A model generated the notes under the pieces. That model did not search any database. It saw nothing but the letters and a program-made list of their open reading frames with translations, and had not been told where the DNA came from. A stretch of DNA of 64,000 nt from NCBI GenBank assembly GCA_027382625.1, contig JAJKFJ010021960.1, positions 124,001-188,000 of the forward strand. Direction: 5' to 3'. Both the position numbers and the translations under genes were made by a program. This DNA is from Tetmemena sp. SeJ-2015. Lineage: Eukaryota; Ciliophora; Spirotrichea; Sporadotrichida; Oxytrichidae. Shown here piece after piece: positions 35,511-47,343 of the stretch; the first letter of the stretch is position 1, and the number at the start of each line of letters is the position of its first letter.

Positions 35511-36887
35511 CATCTCAACCAGAAAACGGATTATTTGAAGTGCACATTTGTCAGATGGCGGATGAGGGATTTTCTTCGCCGATCTAAGTGCTCAAATTAA
35601 ATTAAGAATTGGCCACTGTTTATATTACCACCACTTATGTAATATTACTTCAAACCCACTATCACAGTAAATACACACTCATTAAGCCGAACAGCAATTT
35701 GTAAATTTAATTCCTATTTAAATTGAATAAATTTCAGACTGATACGTGCCGAAACTCACTAATATTGCTTGCCAAAAAATTTACATTTGTTTATTATAAA
35801 AGCTACAATAATTTTAGATTTGAGGCATATCAAATTCAATTTAAATTAACTTTCTAAATTTTAAAGATTGATTTAGCGATATTATAAATTACTTAATTCA
35901 ACCCTAAAAAGTCTAGAGTGCTGAAAATGTTTGTTGGCTCAGCCTATGATTTATAAATATTCTTAAAATTATATAACTACTAGAGAGGATTATATTTTTG
36001 ATTATTAAGTTTGCTATTTTATTTCTCGAGTCAGGCCGCACATAGTATTGGTGATATATAAATCTATAATAAAATGTAAAGCATAATTCAAATTTCTCAG
36101 TTTTCTAAACTTAATAAATTTTAGTTCCTCATTGTATTTTAAAAGTTCAAAAATATAGAATTTTCTGTTAAATTATAAAAATTCTAAGAAGTACTTTACA
36201 TAGGATAATAACTGATTTTCTAATTCAGTACGATAAGTGCTGTTTTAAGAAATTGATTATTAATTATATTCCTAAAATTTTACTTTACTTTACTTTACTA
36301 AGAAGTACTAACTACAAATTATTTATAGAAGCAAGCATTTATTATATATCTATATGATTAATTTATCTAAATAATTGATTTGGGAATATTATATCCTTCC
36401 TTTTCTCTCTATATATTTTTATTTATGCTCATACTACACTTATTAATTTAAATAATAAAATGCTTTCAATTTCCTCCTTCACTTTTATCATTAACTTCGA
36501 AATCCTATTTCTCATTCTTAAAAAAATACAATATGATATAGATAATTTTAAGATAATAAACTAAAAAATATTAAAATTTTTTTTTAATAAAGCAAATAAA
36601 ATGCACAATTTTTTATCGAAATGTGTAATATCAGAATATATAAAGATACCTTACATTTTAAAAGTTGCACAATTATTTTAATTTTATAATGATTCTTCTA
36701 TCTCTAAGGATGAGACAAATTATTTATTTTTAGCCCCTGCATTCGTATTTACTTTCTATATCCAACCCACGTCATTAACTACTAAATTTCAAGAATCCCA
36801 ATTTAAGTAAGATCAGGAGATTATTAACAAGAAAATATAAGAGAAGTTATAACTTTAATAGAGCTCGAATATAAATCGTAAAACAAA
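35511..36887. other. Long AT-rich region, no gene seen
   Basis: Low-complexity AT-rich DNA with short runs such as TACTTTACTTTAC at 36287. Upstream of the TmcB-like gene; its promoter must lie near the right end. No coding block found. Confidence 0.5.
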
Positions 36888-39800
36888 ATGAGAGACGCTA
36901 AGGTGTACGGGCGTCGAAAAGGAGACAGCTCTCGTGAAGATGAGAAAACTCAATTCGAAAAAATCAAGGACGAAATTATGAACATGATCTTTGGAGTTTT
37001 TTACATCCTCCTCAAGAATAATGAATCTTCTCTCTGGAAGTTTGGAGTCATCCTGTGTATTCAATTTATTCAACTCATTTCCTACTCTTTTGAATCCTCT
37101 GTAAGTTTTCTTTCTTCTATGAATAATGTTGATGAATACATTAAGATCCATTATGCTTAATTCTCCTTTTTAGCTGAGTGAAGTTTGGAAATCAGACACT
37201 ATAATATCTTATGTGACTTCTTTCCTATCAACTTTCAGAATAGTTTATTGGCTGGAAAAGCTAAGCTGGGATGTGTACATTATCGTCTACTATGTCTGCA
37301 TATTCCTGGTCTTTCTAATAATCATAGACTTCATTTACGTGGCTTACTCCTATAAGAACAGAAAATTTGCCTTTGTTTGGCCTATTTAAGTCCTACGTTA
37401 CGGATGCACATTAATCATAACGATCCTTTACATCCCACTCTTGGGTAATTCTTAAACTTGAAATTGATTGCTTATTGTAGAGTTATTCATGAGTTTCTCA
37501 AGGTGCAAGACAATAGATGGGATACTGGTCAATGAGGTTTATCAAAGTGTTGAATGCTTTTAAGGGATACACGTTTTGCACGTTGTTGTCTCTTACATAA
37601 TCATTCTAATATTCATGTCTCTCGCTTTTTTCATAGTTCAGTGCTCTTATGAGTTTAGAATTGGTAGGGACCCACTAGCAAAGTAAGAAGAATTGCCTAT
37701 CTTATAATCTTTGGAATAGATAGAACTCTCTGGCGAATTAACTGATGCTTATAGCAAAGTTTTTCTATGTGCTCTCTTTTACATTTTTCCGGAGCGAAGA
37801 GCACTACTTCTATTTGAGTATGGTTCTATTCGTTGGCTCTGCAACAGTTTTTGCCATCACCGTTTCTTAACGCCCCTACTATTTGGAATCTACTTAAAAA
37901 GTAATAACTTTCTAACTTAATGACACCCACTTTAACTTACTTACTTTGACTATAGTTCTATAACATATTGAATGGGCTATTTCTCTGGACTAATAGCGTG
38001 CTACTATTCTCTTGCTTGGTTTACTTTGTGGACTTCACTGCTAATCTAGCAGTTTTCGTTCTTGGAATTCCTTTCGTGATCGTCTTAGTGGTGAACATCC
38101 CGGACAAACGCAAGTCTATTCTACTCACAGGGACCAACAAAAATTTCAATAACGCACAGACCCTCCTGCATCAAATTCAATTCTATATGCACCTCATCGA
38201 CACTAGAGGTAAAACTTTTTCTTCAGTCTTATAATAAATTTTTGGAGTAGATGAATCAAGAGACTCAGCTCTAACGCTCAAAGGTTATGTGAATTACCAC
38301 GCAGAGTATTGCTTGCTCGACAACTGCCCACTCAAGAACTTTAAAAAGCAACAGTAAAAAGACTTGAAGAAGCAGTATGGACAGTTTGGCCAAAATCAAA
38401 CAGCTTACACAGGTATAACTAACAAGAGTCAAATTACAAACCTTGAAAGCCATCCGCTTCTATTGCAGTAGGCTAAGCTATTCTACACAATGGGTATTAA
38501 GAGATTCCCGCAAGATTGCTAGATGAAGATAGAATATGCTCAGTTCTTACTTTATAGGATGCATAACAAGAAAGACGCGTTGAAAGAATTGATGGTGGCT
38601 GAAAAGTCAGGACCAAGTTTTGAGCAACAGTTTTAAATGAATTTCATTTTTAAGTTCATGATCTTCAGATACAGGCATATTATAGAGGACGAACTACACG
38701 AGGGTTCAGAATCCTCAGGTAGTGGTTTGGACTACGTGGCAGCAATTAACTTTGAAAACTACTTCAGTCAGTTTAAGTCTAACATTGAGAAGTCCTCTCT
38801 CCTACACTTTGAATTTTGGAATCATCTTATGGACGACTCTCCAGATTTAGCTAGACTGAGCGATCAAGGCTCCAGAATTAATGCCTCTATACAATAAGTT
38901 GAAGACTAGTGGAAGAAACTAACCTTAGCAAAGTACTCAAACTCCTAAGACTTTGATTTAAATTTTATAATAGGCTCTTCGGCTCTATGCATCTTACTTG
39001 ATAGAGATCTTTGAATGACAAGGAGCTGGGAAATGAGTAACTTCAGAAGGCAAAAGAGGCAGCAGTGTCTAGAGTAAACTTTGACTTCAATAACATGCAC
39101 GAGGATTCCTCAGACATGAGTTCGTTCGCTCCTGATGGAAGTCCTTGTGTTTACATCTCTGGGGAATAAGACAGACTAGGAATAATTAGGTATATATCAC
39201 TCTTAACTCATGCCCAAGATCTACGCAAGGTACCACATTTAATTAAGTAAGCAATTGTAATGTCAATTGAGCCTGTCTTATTCTAGAACTGATAGTGGAT
39301 ATATTTTTTCATAGCTATTATAAATTACACATAAGAAGAAGATATTATAAATTATATAAATTACAGGGATATTTTAGGTACTAATAGAAAGCTTTTTTTT
39401 ATAATAATTTATATCTAAATTAATGCCAAATTGTCGAGGACTGAAAACTTTAAAGTTCTGCGCAATCTTAAGCCTAGCAAGTTTATCCTCTTTAAACTTT
39501 GCTTAAGCTCAGGAACAAATGCTTGGAGATTACACATTCTCGCTATCTGCATATGCTTTCTGCAGGATCCAGATAAGCCAGAAAGTAAATGAGTAAGTAG
39601 CAGATATAGTAGAAGGAAAAATGAACTTAAATAATTTTTAGAACAAGCGAGGAGGTAGTGTACACTTCAGTTGGAGATATCTTAAAAATAGGATACGGAG
39701 ACTTCAAAAGGGACTCTATTATTCAAGGAGGTGATATTCAGCAACCACCCAAAGTCATTTAGTACTTGTCTGAAGTCTAATCTTGCTAACTCTCATCCGA

Positions 39801-42800
39801 TAATTAAACAGCCGTCTATATTAGCTTTAAATCTTCTGTCTCTTCAAAATTAATTTGGAAATGAGTCCACCCAGGCTAATGTGAGCATTATTATTTTTTA
39901 TATATCTAAGCAAATGAATATAATTCATGCTCTTATTTGGAACTTGAAAGGTCATTAGGTACCTGTATTGACCTCAGAAGGAGGTATTGGAAGAGGTCTA
40001 TAGCCAATAACTTATCTGCTAAATGAATTCAATCACAATCAGGGAGGTAATCAGTTCACAACTTATGCACCTACCTACTCTTTCATCTCAAATTAAAACT
40101 ATGGAATAAATATCATCACTCTGATTAGGGATATTCACAAACTGGTTTAATTGACTTCAGCCAGGCAAATTCAACTGAGTTCTTAAGCTAAAATTCAATG
40201 CAAGTGTATTTATTCAGTGTAAGGATATCTTGTTCTCGGAAACACTCCTAAAGATGTAGTGCAAAAAGTTTCCGCTCTGATTGGTAGAATGAGGATTCTG
40301 CCTGAATGGATCTATATATTAAAGGTGGGTAAGGCAATAGTCAATTGTTATGTTTATAATTATGGAAATTAAATAGACAGCAATATCCTTAATAGGACTA
40401 AATGGTTGGATTAAGAAAATTCAATACACAGACGACTAAAGAAACTTGTTCGAGGAGGGAGTTCAAAATGGATACTTTGGATGTCTCTTAGATTGGTAGA
40501 GCATCAGTATCGAATTTGCAATGGTGGATTTTACTAATCCTAAGGCTGTGGAATGGCTTAAGTAAATCATCAAAGATAAACAAATAAGATCACATAAATA
40601 TCAAATAAAATATTTGCATTCAGATATCGGAGGCTACACATCTCTCAAAAGATTTGAATGCCAATATTACAGTTTAGGACGATCAGGAATCTGCTTAATT
40701 AAGATTAAAGGTAATTTAAAAAGCTTGGAAATATTCTTGTAGCGCCTATTTTCGTAGTGGGAGATACCAAGAGAGAGGTTTTGAGTATAATCTATGAATG
40801 GGTTAAAGTTTGGGACAACTAAACTTTCTCCTTCACCTTCTAATGGCATGAAACTAACTATTGAATGTCCTTTTGGAAAGCCTGCTGTGTTTGTCCTCGC
40901 AAGTGATCAAGAGGCTCTAGATATTCTCAAATTATTTTTTATTCAAGTCAATTCCCAATCAGCTTCTTAGAATGAAAAAATCAAATATATCTTCTTTAAT
41001 AACTATTGATTACTTACTGTATGAAGAATGGATTTAATTGACTTGATTAAAGTCAAAAGGGCTAGAATTGATTGAGAATTTTATACCATTAATTTGATAA
41101 ATTATTTTATTACCTCATTCACCTTGAGGAAGATACACCTCTCACCAATTTTTTCTTTTCCCAAGCATGAATTAATCATTGACCTATCTTGCGAGGATCA
41201 GCTGGAAAATTCCAAAAGCAAGGATCTAGTCATGGGCAAGCCATAGAGATTGGACTGCACCAAAAGTTTTCTCTTATATTCCTTGAGAGCAACATGAATC
41301 TTAACAAAGTGAGCAAAGAATTAAGCAGTTAAAAAACATTAATCCATCCTAAACTTGGAAATTCTGAGTGGGTCTGTTGCTAGGGTGAGTTCTCATTATT
41401 GGATCTGAGAAGGTGCTCATTTCAATCCACCTCAAGAGCACTTCCTTGGTTCTGGTTACCTTCAACCCATAGTTATCGAGAGTTAAAATATGAGTCCTTT
41501 TTTAATCTGAATGGCAAAGTGAGAAACCAGTTAAACCTCCGTTCAAAGTACCGATCAAAGTAGACTTAAAAATCGAATGAGAAAATTTTGAGTTATATTT
41601 GTATACCCACCTTAAAGACCAAGAATAGCGCCCCTTAGATCCATTTTCAATTCTTATTTTTCGATTATTTCAAAGTTCCAAACAGTATACTGAAGTCCCA
41701 TGCCATAGATTTCCTCATCAGCTGGAAGTCTTTGAGAAACTAATAAATCTGGCTTTATCCTCCCAGATTTAAGTCCTTTTTCCCGAGTCTACTAAATCTC
41801 CATTCTGAGGATGCTCCTTTCTAAAGCAGCATCATCTTCTTGAGGACTTGGGAAGTTCTTATAGGCTCTGATTTCATCAGGACTAACCAAGGTGTATTTA
41901 ATGCTCACATTATATAATAAAAATACAGATTGAAGAGACAGCTGTGCGCTCATATAGATTCAAATTTTTTAAAAGATTTAATTTCAAAATTAGGAAAAAT
42001 AAAACTATGGAATGCTCTTCAACTCATCAGCAACTGGTGTGACAAAAAACGTTTATAGTTCTTGTTTTGGAATGTCGATTCAGTTTAAAATTTTTGTTGA
42101 ATTGACTGTGGGTAAGACAAGGTGTAGATGAATTATAACACTCTTAAGAGTGCTGGAGTGCCTATAGTTGCAGTCTGGATGCAAGACTGGGTTGGCACCA
42201 AGGACTTCATGGAAGGTACTAGACTCATGTGGAACTGGAAATCTATTTCATAAACTTGAGTTGTTCTTATGATAAATGGTAGATGGGTGGCAGAATGATG
42301 GTGTGAAGCCCATGATTTAATTAATCCCTACTTTGCCAATCTGACTGGAGATCCAGCAATCAACAGAAACTTAGTATAAAGATACTTTGTCATGGACAAT
42401 CAGAATCAGACATATTTGCTAAAGAGCATCAGTGGATATCATTGAATCAAAGATAACCTGATTACTGAGGGGAGATCATTCGGTTGGATGCAAGACTTTG
42501 GAGAATACGCTCCCTTTTATTGTGACTCTATCTTCAGGGATGGATGCTTCCCTCTATCATAACATGTACCCTTACTACTGGGCCAAAGTCACAAGGGAAG
42601 TTCAAGAAGAGATTGGAGAACAGGGCAAGGAAATAGTTGCTTTCATGAGATCTGGAAACACCAATGAGCCCCAGATACACTGACTTGTTCTGGATGGGAG
42701 ACTAACTCCCATCATTAGACAAATACGATGGCCTGCATTCTGCTTTGATCAATAATAATTTTCATTAAACTAGACTAGGAATTATCACTTAATGCAACAT

Positions 42801-45800
42801 GAGTGTTTGCAGGTTCTTTGGCTACTCCAAGAAAGATGATCTAGTTAACCATGATGTAGAGGTGCTCATGCCCAATAATAAAGCAAACTTCAAAGAACTT
42901 AATGATGATAATAAAGACTTTATGTTTCAGAAAGGTACCACAAGAAGTTCCTTGAACAAGCTATTCAAAAGCCTCCTGATCTACTATCAAACAAGGAGAG
43001 ACAGGTATTTGGAAAACACTTCTCTGGATTTGTGTTCCCACTCTGGCTTTCAGTGAAGAACTTGCCTTCATTTCTATCTGGCCGCCAATTCGTAGCCACT
43101 TTTAAAATGGAGAAGAACGGTATTAACAAGAATGTTGCTCATTTGCTACTCGACAAGAACAGAGAAGTCATTGATATCAGCAGCAGCTGCATCTAAATGC
43201 TTGAGATTGACCTGGCTAAGTTTTAGAAGATGAAAGCCAAGCTTGATATACAAGCACTTCTTCCAACTTTGTTTGGAGCCAACTACTATCAGTTCTCATT
43301 AATTAGAGTCATAGATTGATTTGCAGGCTCTTAGATTGAGTATGCTTATCCTTAGATGATAGAGATCGACAAGAACAAGAACAACGGAAATGATGAGGAC
43401 GATGAAGCTGAGGCTGAAGGAGAGGAGAACGCAGATGAGTTCGATGAGAACTACGACGGCGGTGGCAACACCTTCTCCAAGGGGATGAATGGCGGCTACA
43501 ACATATCTATGATTGAAGATGAGGAAGATGCTCTTCTCCAAGATGGAGCTGGCTACGGAGCTTCTTAGAGCTAGCACTTCACTCAGCTGGGGCAGTAAAG
43601 CAGCTACATGCTTAATAAGAAGCAGAACCTGATGAAGAATGTGGAGAAGATAGAGGAGGCAGACGATGAGGATGAGGAGAACGAGGACGACCTCAACACC
43701 AACGAGAGAAACGAGCGTAACCAGCAGTGGGACTTCGAGATAGTGCCTCGCTCAGATAAGAAAGCCAACTTCAACTGCTTCATGCTCGACATCCACTTTG
43801 ACTCGCAAAATCTTGAGAACCCTAATCCAGGATACTAAACCACAAACAAAGTTAAATATCTCCTTGCGATGATAACTTTCTAGGTCTACATCAGATTGGA
43901 AACATCGTCTGAGTAGAAGGAAAAGGGTCCAGGTAGCGGAGGTGCCAACGCCAAGATCCAGAAGACTTTGAAGCAGAGCGCCTTCCAATTCAGCTACGAT
44001 CCAATCTACAAGAGGTTCTGCAGGGAGCTGAGGGACAAAGAAAACAAGGACATCCATGTAGACAAGAACTTCCTCGCTCTCAAGAAACTGAAGGAGGGCT
44101 ACTAGAACTAGGTCAAGAGTGGGGCTTAGCAAGTAATCCCAGCCAAGGTGTAGAACATGACTTACATGAACTATCTAGCAAAGGCTCAGAAATGGATGGA
44201 GAACGGGATGTAGGGCTCAATGCTTGACGATGATGAGGAGTCTGAAGGCTCGAGTGAAAGATCAGACGATCACCATGACGACATGGAAGAGGCGCCTGAA
44301 AATTCCAAAGGAAAAGGAGGGAAACCCACTCCAGGGAATACTCAGGAAGTTGCCAAAGCTACTGTCACTCCAGTTGGAGTCAATATTTTCTTATTATAAC
44401 ATGATCTAGGACACGAGTGACTTCAGCAAGTTTATTCCTGGTGAGGGCACAGGCAAGGATTTTCTGAAGAGCGAGATCGAGCGCATGATCAATATTTTGA
44501 GAAAAAAGCAGGAGTGCGCAGATGCAGTGAGAATTTTTAGAAGAGTGGATCCAGGCTCCAAGCCTAACCCCTCAGCCATGTAGAACCACCCTGGAATTGG
44601 TTAAAGCGGCAGATATGAGGAAATACAGTTCTCCGTGGCAAGTTTATTTGCAGGTAGGGGCTACGACAAAATGGCAAATGATATGGACGATGAGTACGAC
44701 CACAAAGATGAGGAAAACGAGAGAGACAGGAAGAGAGACGCTGATTCAATGAAGAACACAATCAAGAGTAGAAAGGCTTTCCAACTTGCTATCAATGACA
44801 AAGCAGTGCCCCCTGCTATCCAAAGACTTTCAAGAGCCGCAAATGTGCTTCTTCTTTGTATAGTAGCGATCGCTATTGCTTAATTTTTCTTTGTTCATTA
44901 TTGTGGACTACTCAATAAACTACACGTTAATCAAAGCGTTTCAAACTAACTTCCAGGTAATTCAAAACTCGCAGCTCAGAACTGCTGAGATTTAAAAGGT
45001 CTGCTACAACGTGAGGTCTTTAATTATGCTAAATGCTGGTGTGTTTAAGAACTACTACAACTACCCCTCTCTGACAAGCTTCGTTAACTACATCATAGGA
45101 GATATAAGTGCCTCACTGAACTCACTCTACACTATTCAAAATGACATCAATTTGTCCTAACTGGATTTGTCGAGTGAGCATAATGCGCTGCTAAATGATA
45201 AACAAGTGAGTTTGACCTTCATGCAGACTATGGGCTCCTCTTAGATAATTAAGTTCTCACTAACTGAGGCTATCCTCCAAATTCAAAGCTCTATCTTCAC
45301 TGTCAGCAATCTATTGCTCTCACAGTTCTCAGAGCAAACTAATGAGGATGTGTTCTTCTTGATCTACAATGGCTTCGACGACTTCCTAAAGTCTCTTATC
45401 CTCTCTAAAGACTTATAAAGAAAAACAATTAAGGTAATTAAGATAAATTCTCAGCTTTAGTTTATGTCTCTGAGCTGAAGGACAGAGCTGAGAGCAAGGA
45501 AGAGATAATGACCATCCTGTTTATCCTGTCGGTCATATCTCTGGCAGCAGTGATAGTCATTCTCTTGCCAGTAGTGACATCAGTAAACAAGCAGAAGGAT
45601 AAGGTGCTTTCCCTCTTCTGCGAAATAGACGACTCCTCTGTTCGCATCCTCTCTCAAAGGTGCGAGAAGTTCATCTCTAAGCTCCAGTCCTCAGAGGAGA
45701 ACGCCAACGATGATGGAATCGAGTCTAATGAAGATCTAGAGCAGATGTATGCTCAGAAGATCGCCTTCGAGTAGGAGGACGAAGAGTACTCTGGGCTAAT

Positions 45801-47182
45801 GGGAAGTGGCAGCAAGAGGAAGAAGTCTTCCAAGAACAACACTCGCACCGACATGAGCTTCTACCTCAAGTTCGTAGTCTGCATCCTGGTGGTAGAGGCC
45901 TACTTCGTGTACAACTACGCTATGGCACGCATAGACAACAAGGGAGTCAAGATCCAGGCAGACAAGTTTAACATCACTACCACAGTCGAGCCCTACTTCT
46001 GGCAGACCATCAACACACAAAGGGAGATGCTCTACAATAAGACCAGGTAGATCCTCTCCAAGAACTCCTTTGTCAGAGCAGCTGAGTCCCCCTACCTTAT
46101 GTATCAGATGGCTAACGATCTAGAGTAGAGCTATCTCACAGACACCTTAGTACCTTGACTCTGACTACCTGAACTAGTTCCACAACGTGATGACTGGGGA
46201 TCTCTGCCCAGACTTGATTAATTTTTTATGATAGCAGCTACAGGTTACTTTGGAGGGAATTTAACTACCTGCCGAAACTTCACCTACGGCATTTCTGAGC
46301 AAGGTCTGAACCTAATGATGATCAATCTTATCCGAATACTTTTAACATTCTATCTTTTATTTAATTTTGAATAATGAGACTGTAACTTTCACAGAGTCAG
46401 CTAAACTTCACCAACTAAACTTACTTGAACTCTTTCATTAATCAGAACGAGACATTCGACATTTGTAAGTACCCGATTTCCAAGCTCATAATAGCCTTTA
46501 TTATGTATCCCAGCATTTTTTGTGGTTCAATAACTGCCAATTGATAAAGTTCTTAGTGAATTAAGAGGAATCATTAACAAACTCAAGCCTGTAGGAATTT
46601 GGCATTCCTTTAATGATTCTCTATAAGGCTTACATCCTTCATTCTTTAATTACGATTATCAGATATCATGATGTCGTTAACCCCTAAATTACTTTCCCTC
46701 TCCTCTTATGTTCATACTTGTTTTAGTTGTGATTCAGAACCAGTTCATTCAGACCTTCATGAGGAAGTTGATAAACACCTTCTCTAAGGACTTAAGCTCC
46801 TAACTGGACTCCAGGTCTCAGAACAGAATCTTCCTTGCTAATCCTGTTCCTGATTTTGATCCTCCTGGCTTATGTAGCTCTGTGGATCCCACTCGTTAAC
46901 TCTTTGACCTCCTAAATCTACAAGACAAAGTCAAAAAATTTAAATTTATTATCTCAAATACACTAATGCACTTTTATACTTACACATGCACTAACCCACA
47001 ATGGAACATATTTATTATTCTTGTAATTAAAGTTGATGTTGATGATAATCCCTCTCGAGATACTAATGAGGATGAAAAACGTGGGCAAAGTACTTCAGAG
47101 TTAAAACTTTATTCAAGAGAAGACTAACTAGAGAGGGTCAGGAGGCTCCAGCAGAAAGAACAGAGATGAGGGGTAGAGATGA
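36888..47182 (+). CDS. TmcB/TmcC-like multi-pass membrane protein with PAS domain; contains a nested gene
   Basis: ATG 36888, TGA 47180-47182. N-terminus: IFGVFYILLKNNESSLWKFG then many membrane segments up to about 38200, with a 73-nt intron at 37101-37173. Next comes the helical domain of this family (LLYRMHNKKDALKELMVAEK, FQMNFIFKFMIFRYRHIIED). The PAS domain is interrupted: GEQDRLGII at 39165-39183 continues only at 42772 as TQCNMSVCRFFGYSKKDDLV and ends VEVLMPNNK. Joining at the 11-bp pointer AGACTAGGAAT rebuilds it. The C-terminal half has an acidic linker (43370-43720) and more membrane segments (44800-47000). The family (Dictyostelium 'tiny macrocysts'-like, strongly expanded in ciliates) is thought to be sensory; the ligand is unknown. 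Between the pointers lies a complete scrambled GH31 gene. Confidence 0.82.
39423..39890 (+). other. GH31 MDS 1 (signal peptide; ends with pointer 1/2 AATGTGAGCATTA)
   Basis: Holds the start codon and the intron 39593-39641. The 13-bp pointer at 39878-39890 recurs inverted at 41899-41911. Confidence 0.85.
39423..42750 (+). CDS. Glycoside hydrolase family 31, sulfoquinovosidase-like; scrambled germline gene
   Basis: At least 12 MDSs, physical order 1-3-5-7-10-12-(-11)-(-9)-(-2)-4-6-8; segments 2, 9 and 11 are inverted. Joined at shared pointers they code roughly 800 aa: signal peptide (CAILSLASLSSLNFAQAQ), EEIYGMGLQYTVWNL, GGIGRGLQPITYLLNEF, AISLIGLNG, GVPIVAVWMQDWVGTKDF, RLMWNWK, INPYFANLTGDPA, AMVDFTNPKAVEWL, GWMQDFGEYAPF (Asp of DFGEY = expected nucleophile), CHSDIGGYTS (Asp of SDIGG = expected acid/base), EVLLRWIEMSTF, DQFMLG-NILVAPIF. 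The QDW, RLxWNW and DFGEY motifs point to the YihQ-like branch, but substrate choice is inference. A 49-nt intron lies at 39593-39641 and an ordinary IES (pointer GCAATA) at 40334-40385. Secreted or vacuolar enzyme by its signal peptide. Stop TGA 41007-41009. Three single-base frame errors fall in homopolymers. Confidence 0.88.
39936..40405 (+). other. GH31 MDS 3 (pointer 2/3 TTTGGAACTT to pointer 3/4 TGG)
   Basis: Begins with TTTGGAACTT (39936-39945; inverted copy 41673-41682) and codes GHQVPVLTSEGG through AISLIGLNG. The exit pointer TGG (40403-40405) is only 3 bp and is the weakest junction. Confidence 0.78.
40334..40385. other. Ordinary IES inside GH31 MDS 3, pointer GCAATA
   Basis: GCAATA at 40334-40339 and 40380-40385. 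Excision of 46 bp joins ILPEWIYILKVGKAISLIGL, as in the family. Confidence 0.8.
40440..40479 (+). other. GH31 MDS 5 (AGAAACTT to GATACTTTG)
   Basis: Only 40 bp: codes RNLFEEGVQNGYF. Both pointers recur at 42365 and 42381. Confidence 0.88.
40498..40579 (+). other. GH31 MDS 7 (AGAGCATCAGT to ATCAAAGATAA)
   Basis: Codes SISIEFAMVDFTNPKAVEWL then KQIIKD. The 11-bp pointers recur at 42423 and 42446. Confidence 0.9.
40617..40646 (+). other. GH31 MDS 10 (CATTCAGAT to CTCTC)
   Basis: 30 bp coding HSDIGGYTSL, which includes the expected acid/base Asp. Pointers match the inverted MDSs 9 and 11. Confidence 0.85.
40723..41009 (+). other. GH31 MDS 12 (GCTTGG to stop)
   Basis: Codes LGNILVAPIFVVGDTKREVL through PFGKPAVFVLASDQE to TGA 41007-41009. 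Confidence 0.87.
41161..41482 (-). other. GH31 MDS 11, inverted (CTCTC to GCTTGG)
   Basis: Minus strand codes DNYGLKVTRTKEVLLRWIEM, MRTHPSNRPTQNFQV, KIHVALKEYKRKLL and DQFML. Internal frame changes remain; one is cured by shortening an A run at 41206-41209. Confidence 0.8.
41505..41560 (-). other. GH31 MDS 9, inverted (CTTTGATC to CATTCAGAT)
   Basis: Minus strand codes LIGTLNGGLTGFSLCHSD, the canonical sequence between the DGLHSALI and DIGGY motifs. Confidence 0.9.
41673..41911 (-). other. GH31 MDS 2, inverted (AATGTGAGCATTA to TTTGGAACTT)
   Basis: Minus strand codes VSIKYTLVSPDEIRAYKNFP through PADEEIYGMGLQYTVWN. Confidence 0.9.
42109..42372 (+). other. GH31 MDS 4 (TGG to AGAAACTT)
   Basis: Codes QDKVQMNYNTLKSAGVPIVA, VWMQDWVGTKDF, RLMWNWK and INPYFANLTGDPAINRN. 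Frame changes near 42250-42330 show further small IESs or errors inside. Confidence 0.78.
42381..42433 (+). other. GH31 MDS 6 (GATACTTTG to AGAGCATCAGT)
   Basis: 53 bp coding YFVMDNQNQTYLLKSIS. Only 8 bp separate it from the end of MDS 4. Confidence 0.9.
42446..42750 (+). other. GH31 MDS 8 (ATCAAAGATAA to CTTTGATC)
   Basis: Codes IKDNLITEGRSFGWMQDFGE, SGMDASLYHNMYPYYWAKVT and RYTDLFWMGDQ. Two +1 shifts sit in a T4 run (42515-42518) and a C4 run (42669-42672). Confidence 0.88.
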
Positions 47183-47343
47183 GTCAGCAAACTTTTAAAC
47201 TTTTAAGCATTATACAATTATTAAAGTTAACATCATTAAAAGAATCCATCAGTAGTTTCTGTATGTTTAAGTTAAGATTCATGAACAGCTGATAAAGCTT
47301 ATATATGAAGAGGAGTTTAAAGTCCCTTCCACTTTCTTTCTTG
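47183..47343. other. Convergent intergenic gap
   Basis: AT-rich gap between the TmcB-like stop (+) and the Nudix stop (-). Nothing recognised. Confidence 0.5.

Larger units (their letters stand above)
39173..42782. other. 3.6-kb IES of the TmcB-like gene holding a whole scrambled gene; pointer AGACTAGGAAT
   Basis: AGACTAGGAAT at 39173-39183 and 42772-42782. Removing 3599 bp gives the in-frame join ...GEQDRLGIITQCNMSVCRFF..., the expected start of the PAS domain. The insert contains every recognised segment of the GH31 gene, from its signal peptide to its stop. Confidence 0.88.

Noticed and set aside
36287..36300. TACTTTACTTTAC as a microsatellite or regulatory array
   Set aside because: Only about three short units in a generally low-complexity AT-rich region.
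40398..42120. TAAGA as the pointer joining GH31 MDS 3 to MDS 4
   Set aside because: It is longer than TGG but gives the wrong phase and an immediate TGA.
42446..42750. GH31 copy as a pseudogene because of frame breaks and internal TGA
   Set aside because: Breaks are explained by scrambling, by introns/IESs, or by single-base homopolymer errors; catalytic motifs are intact.
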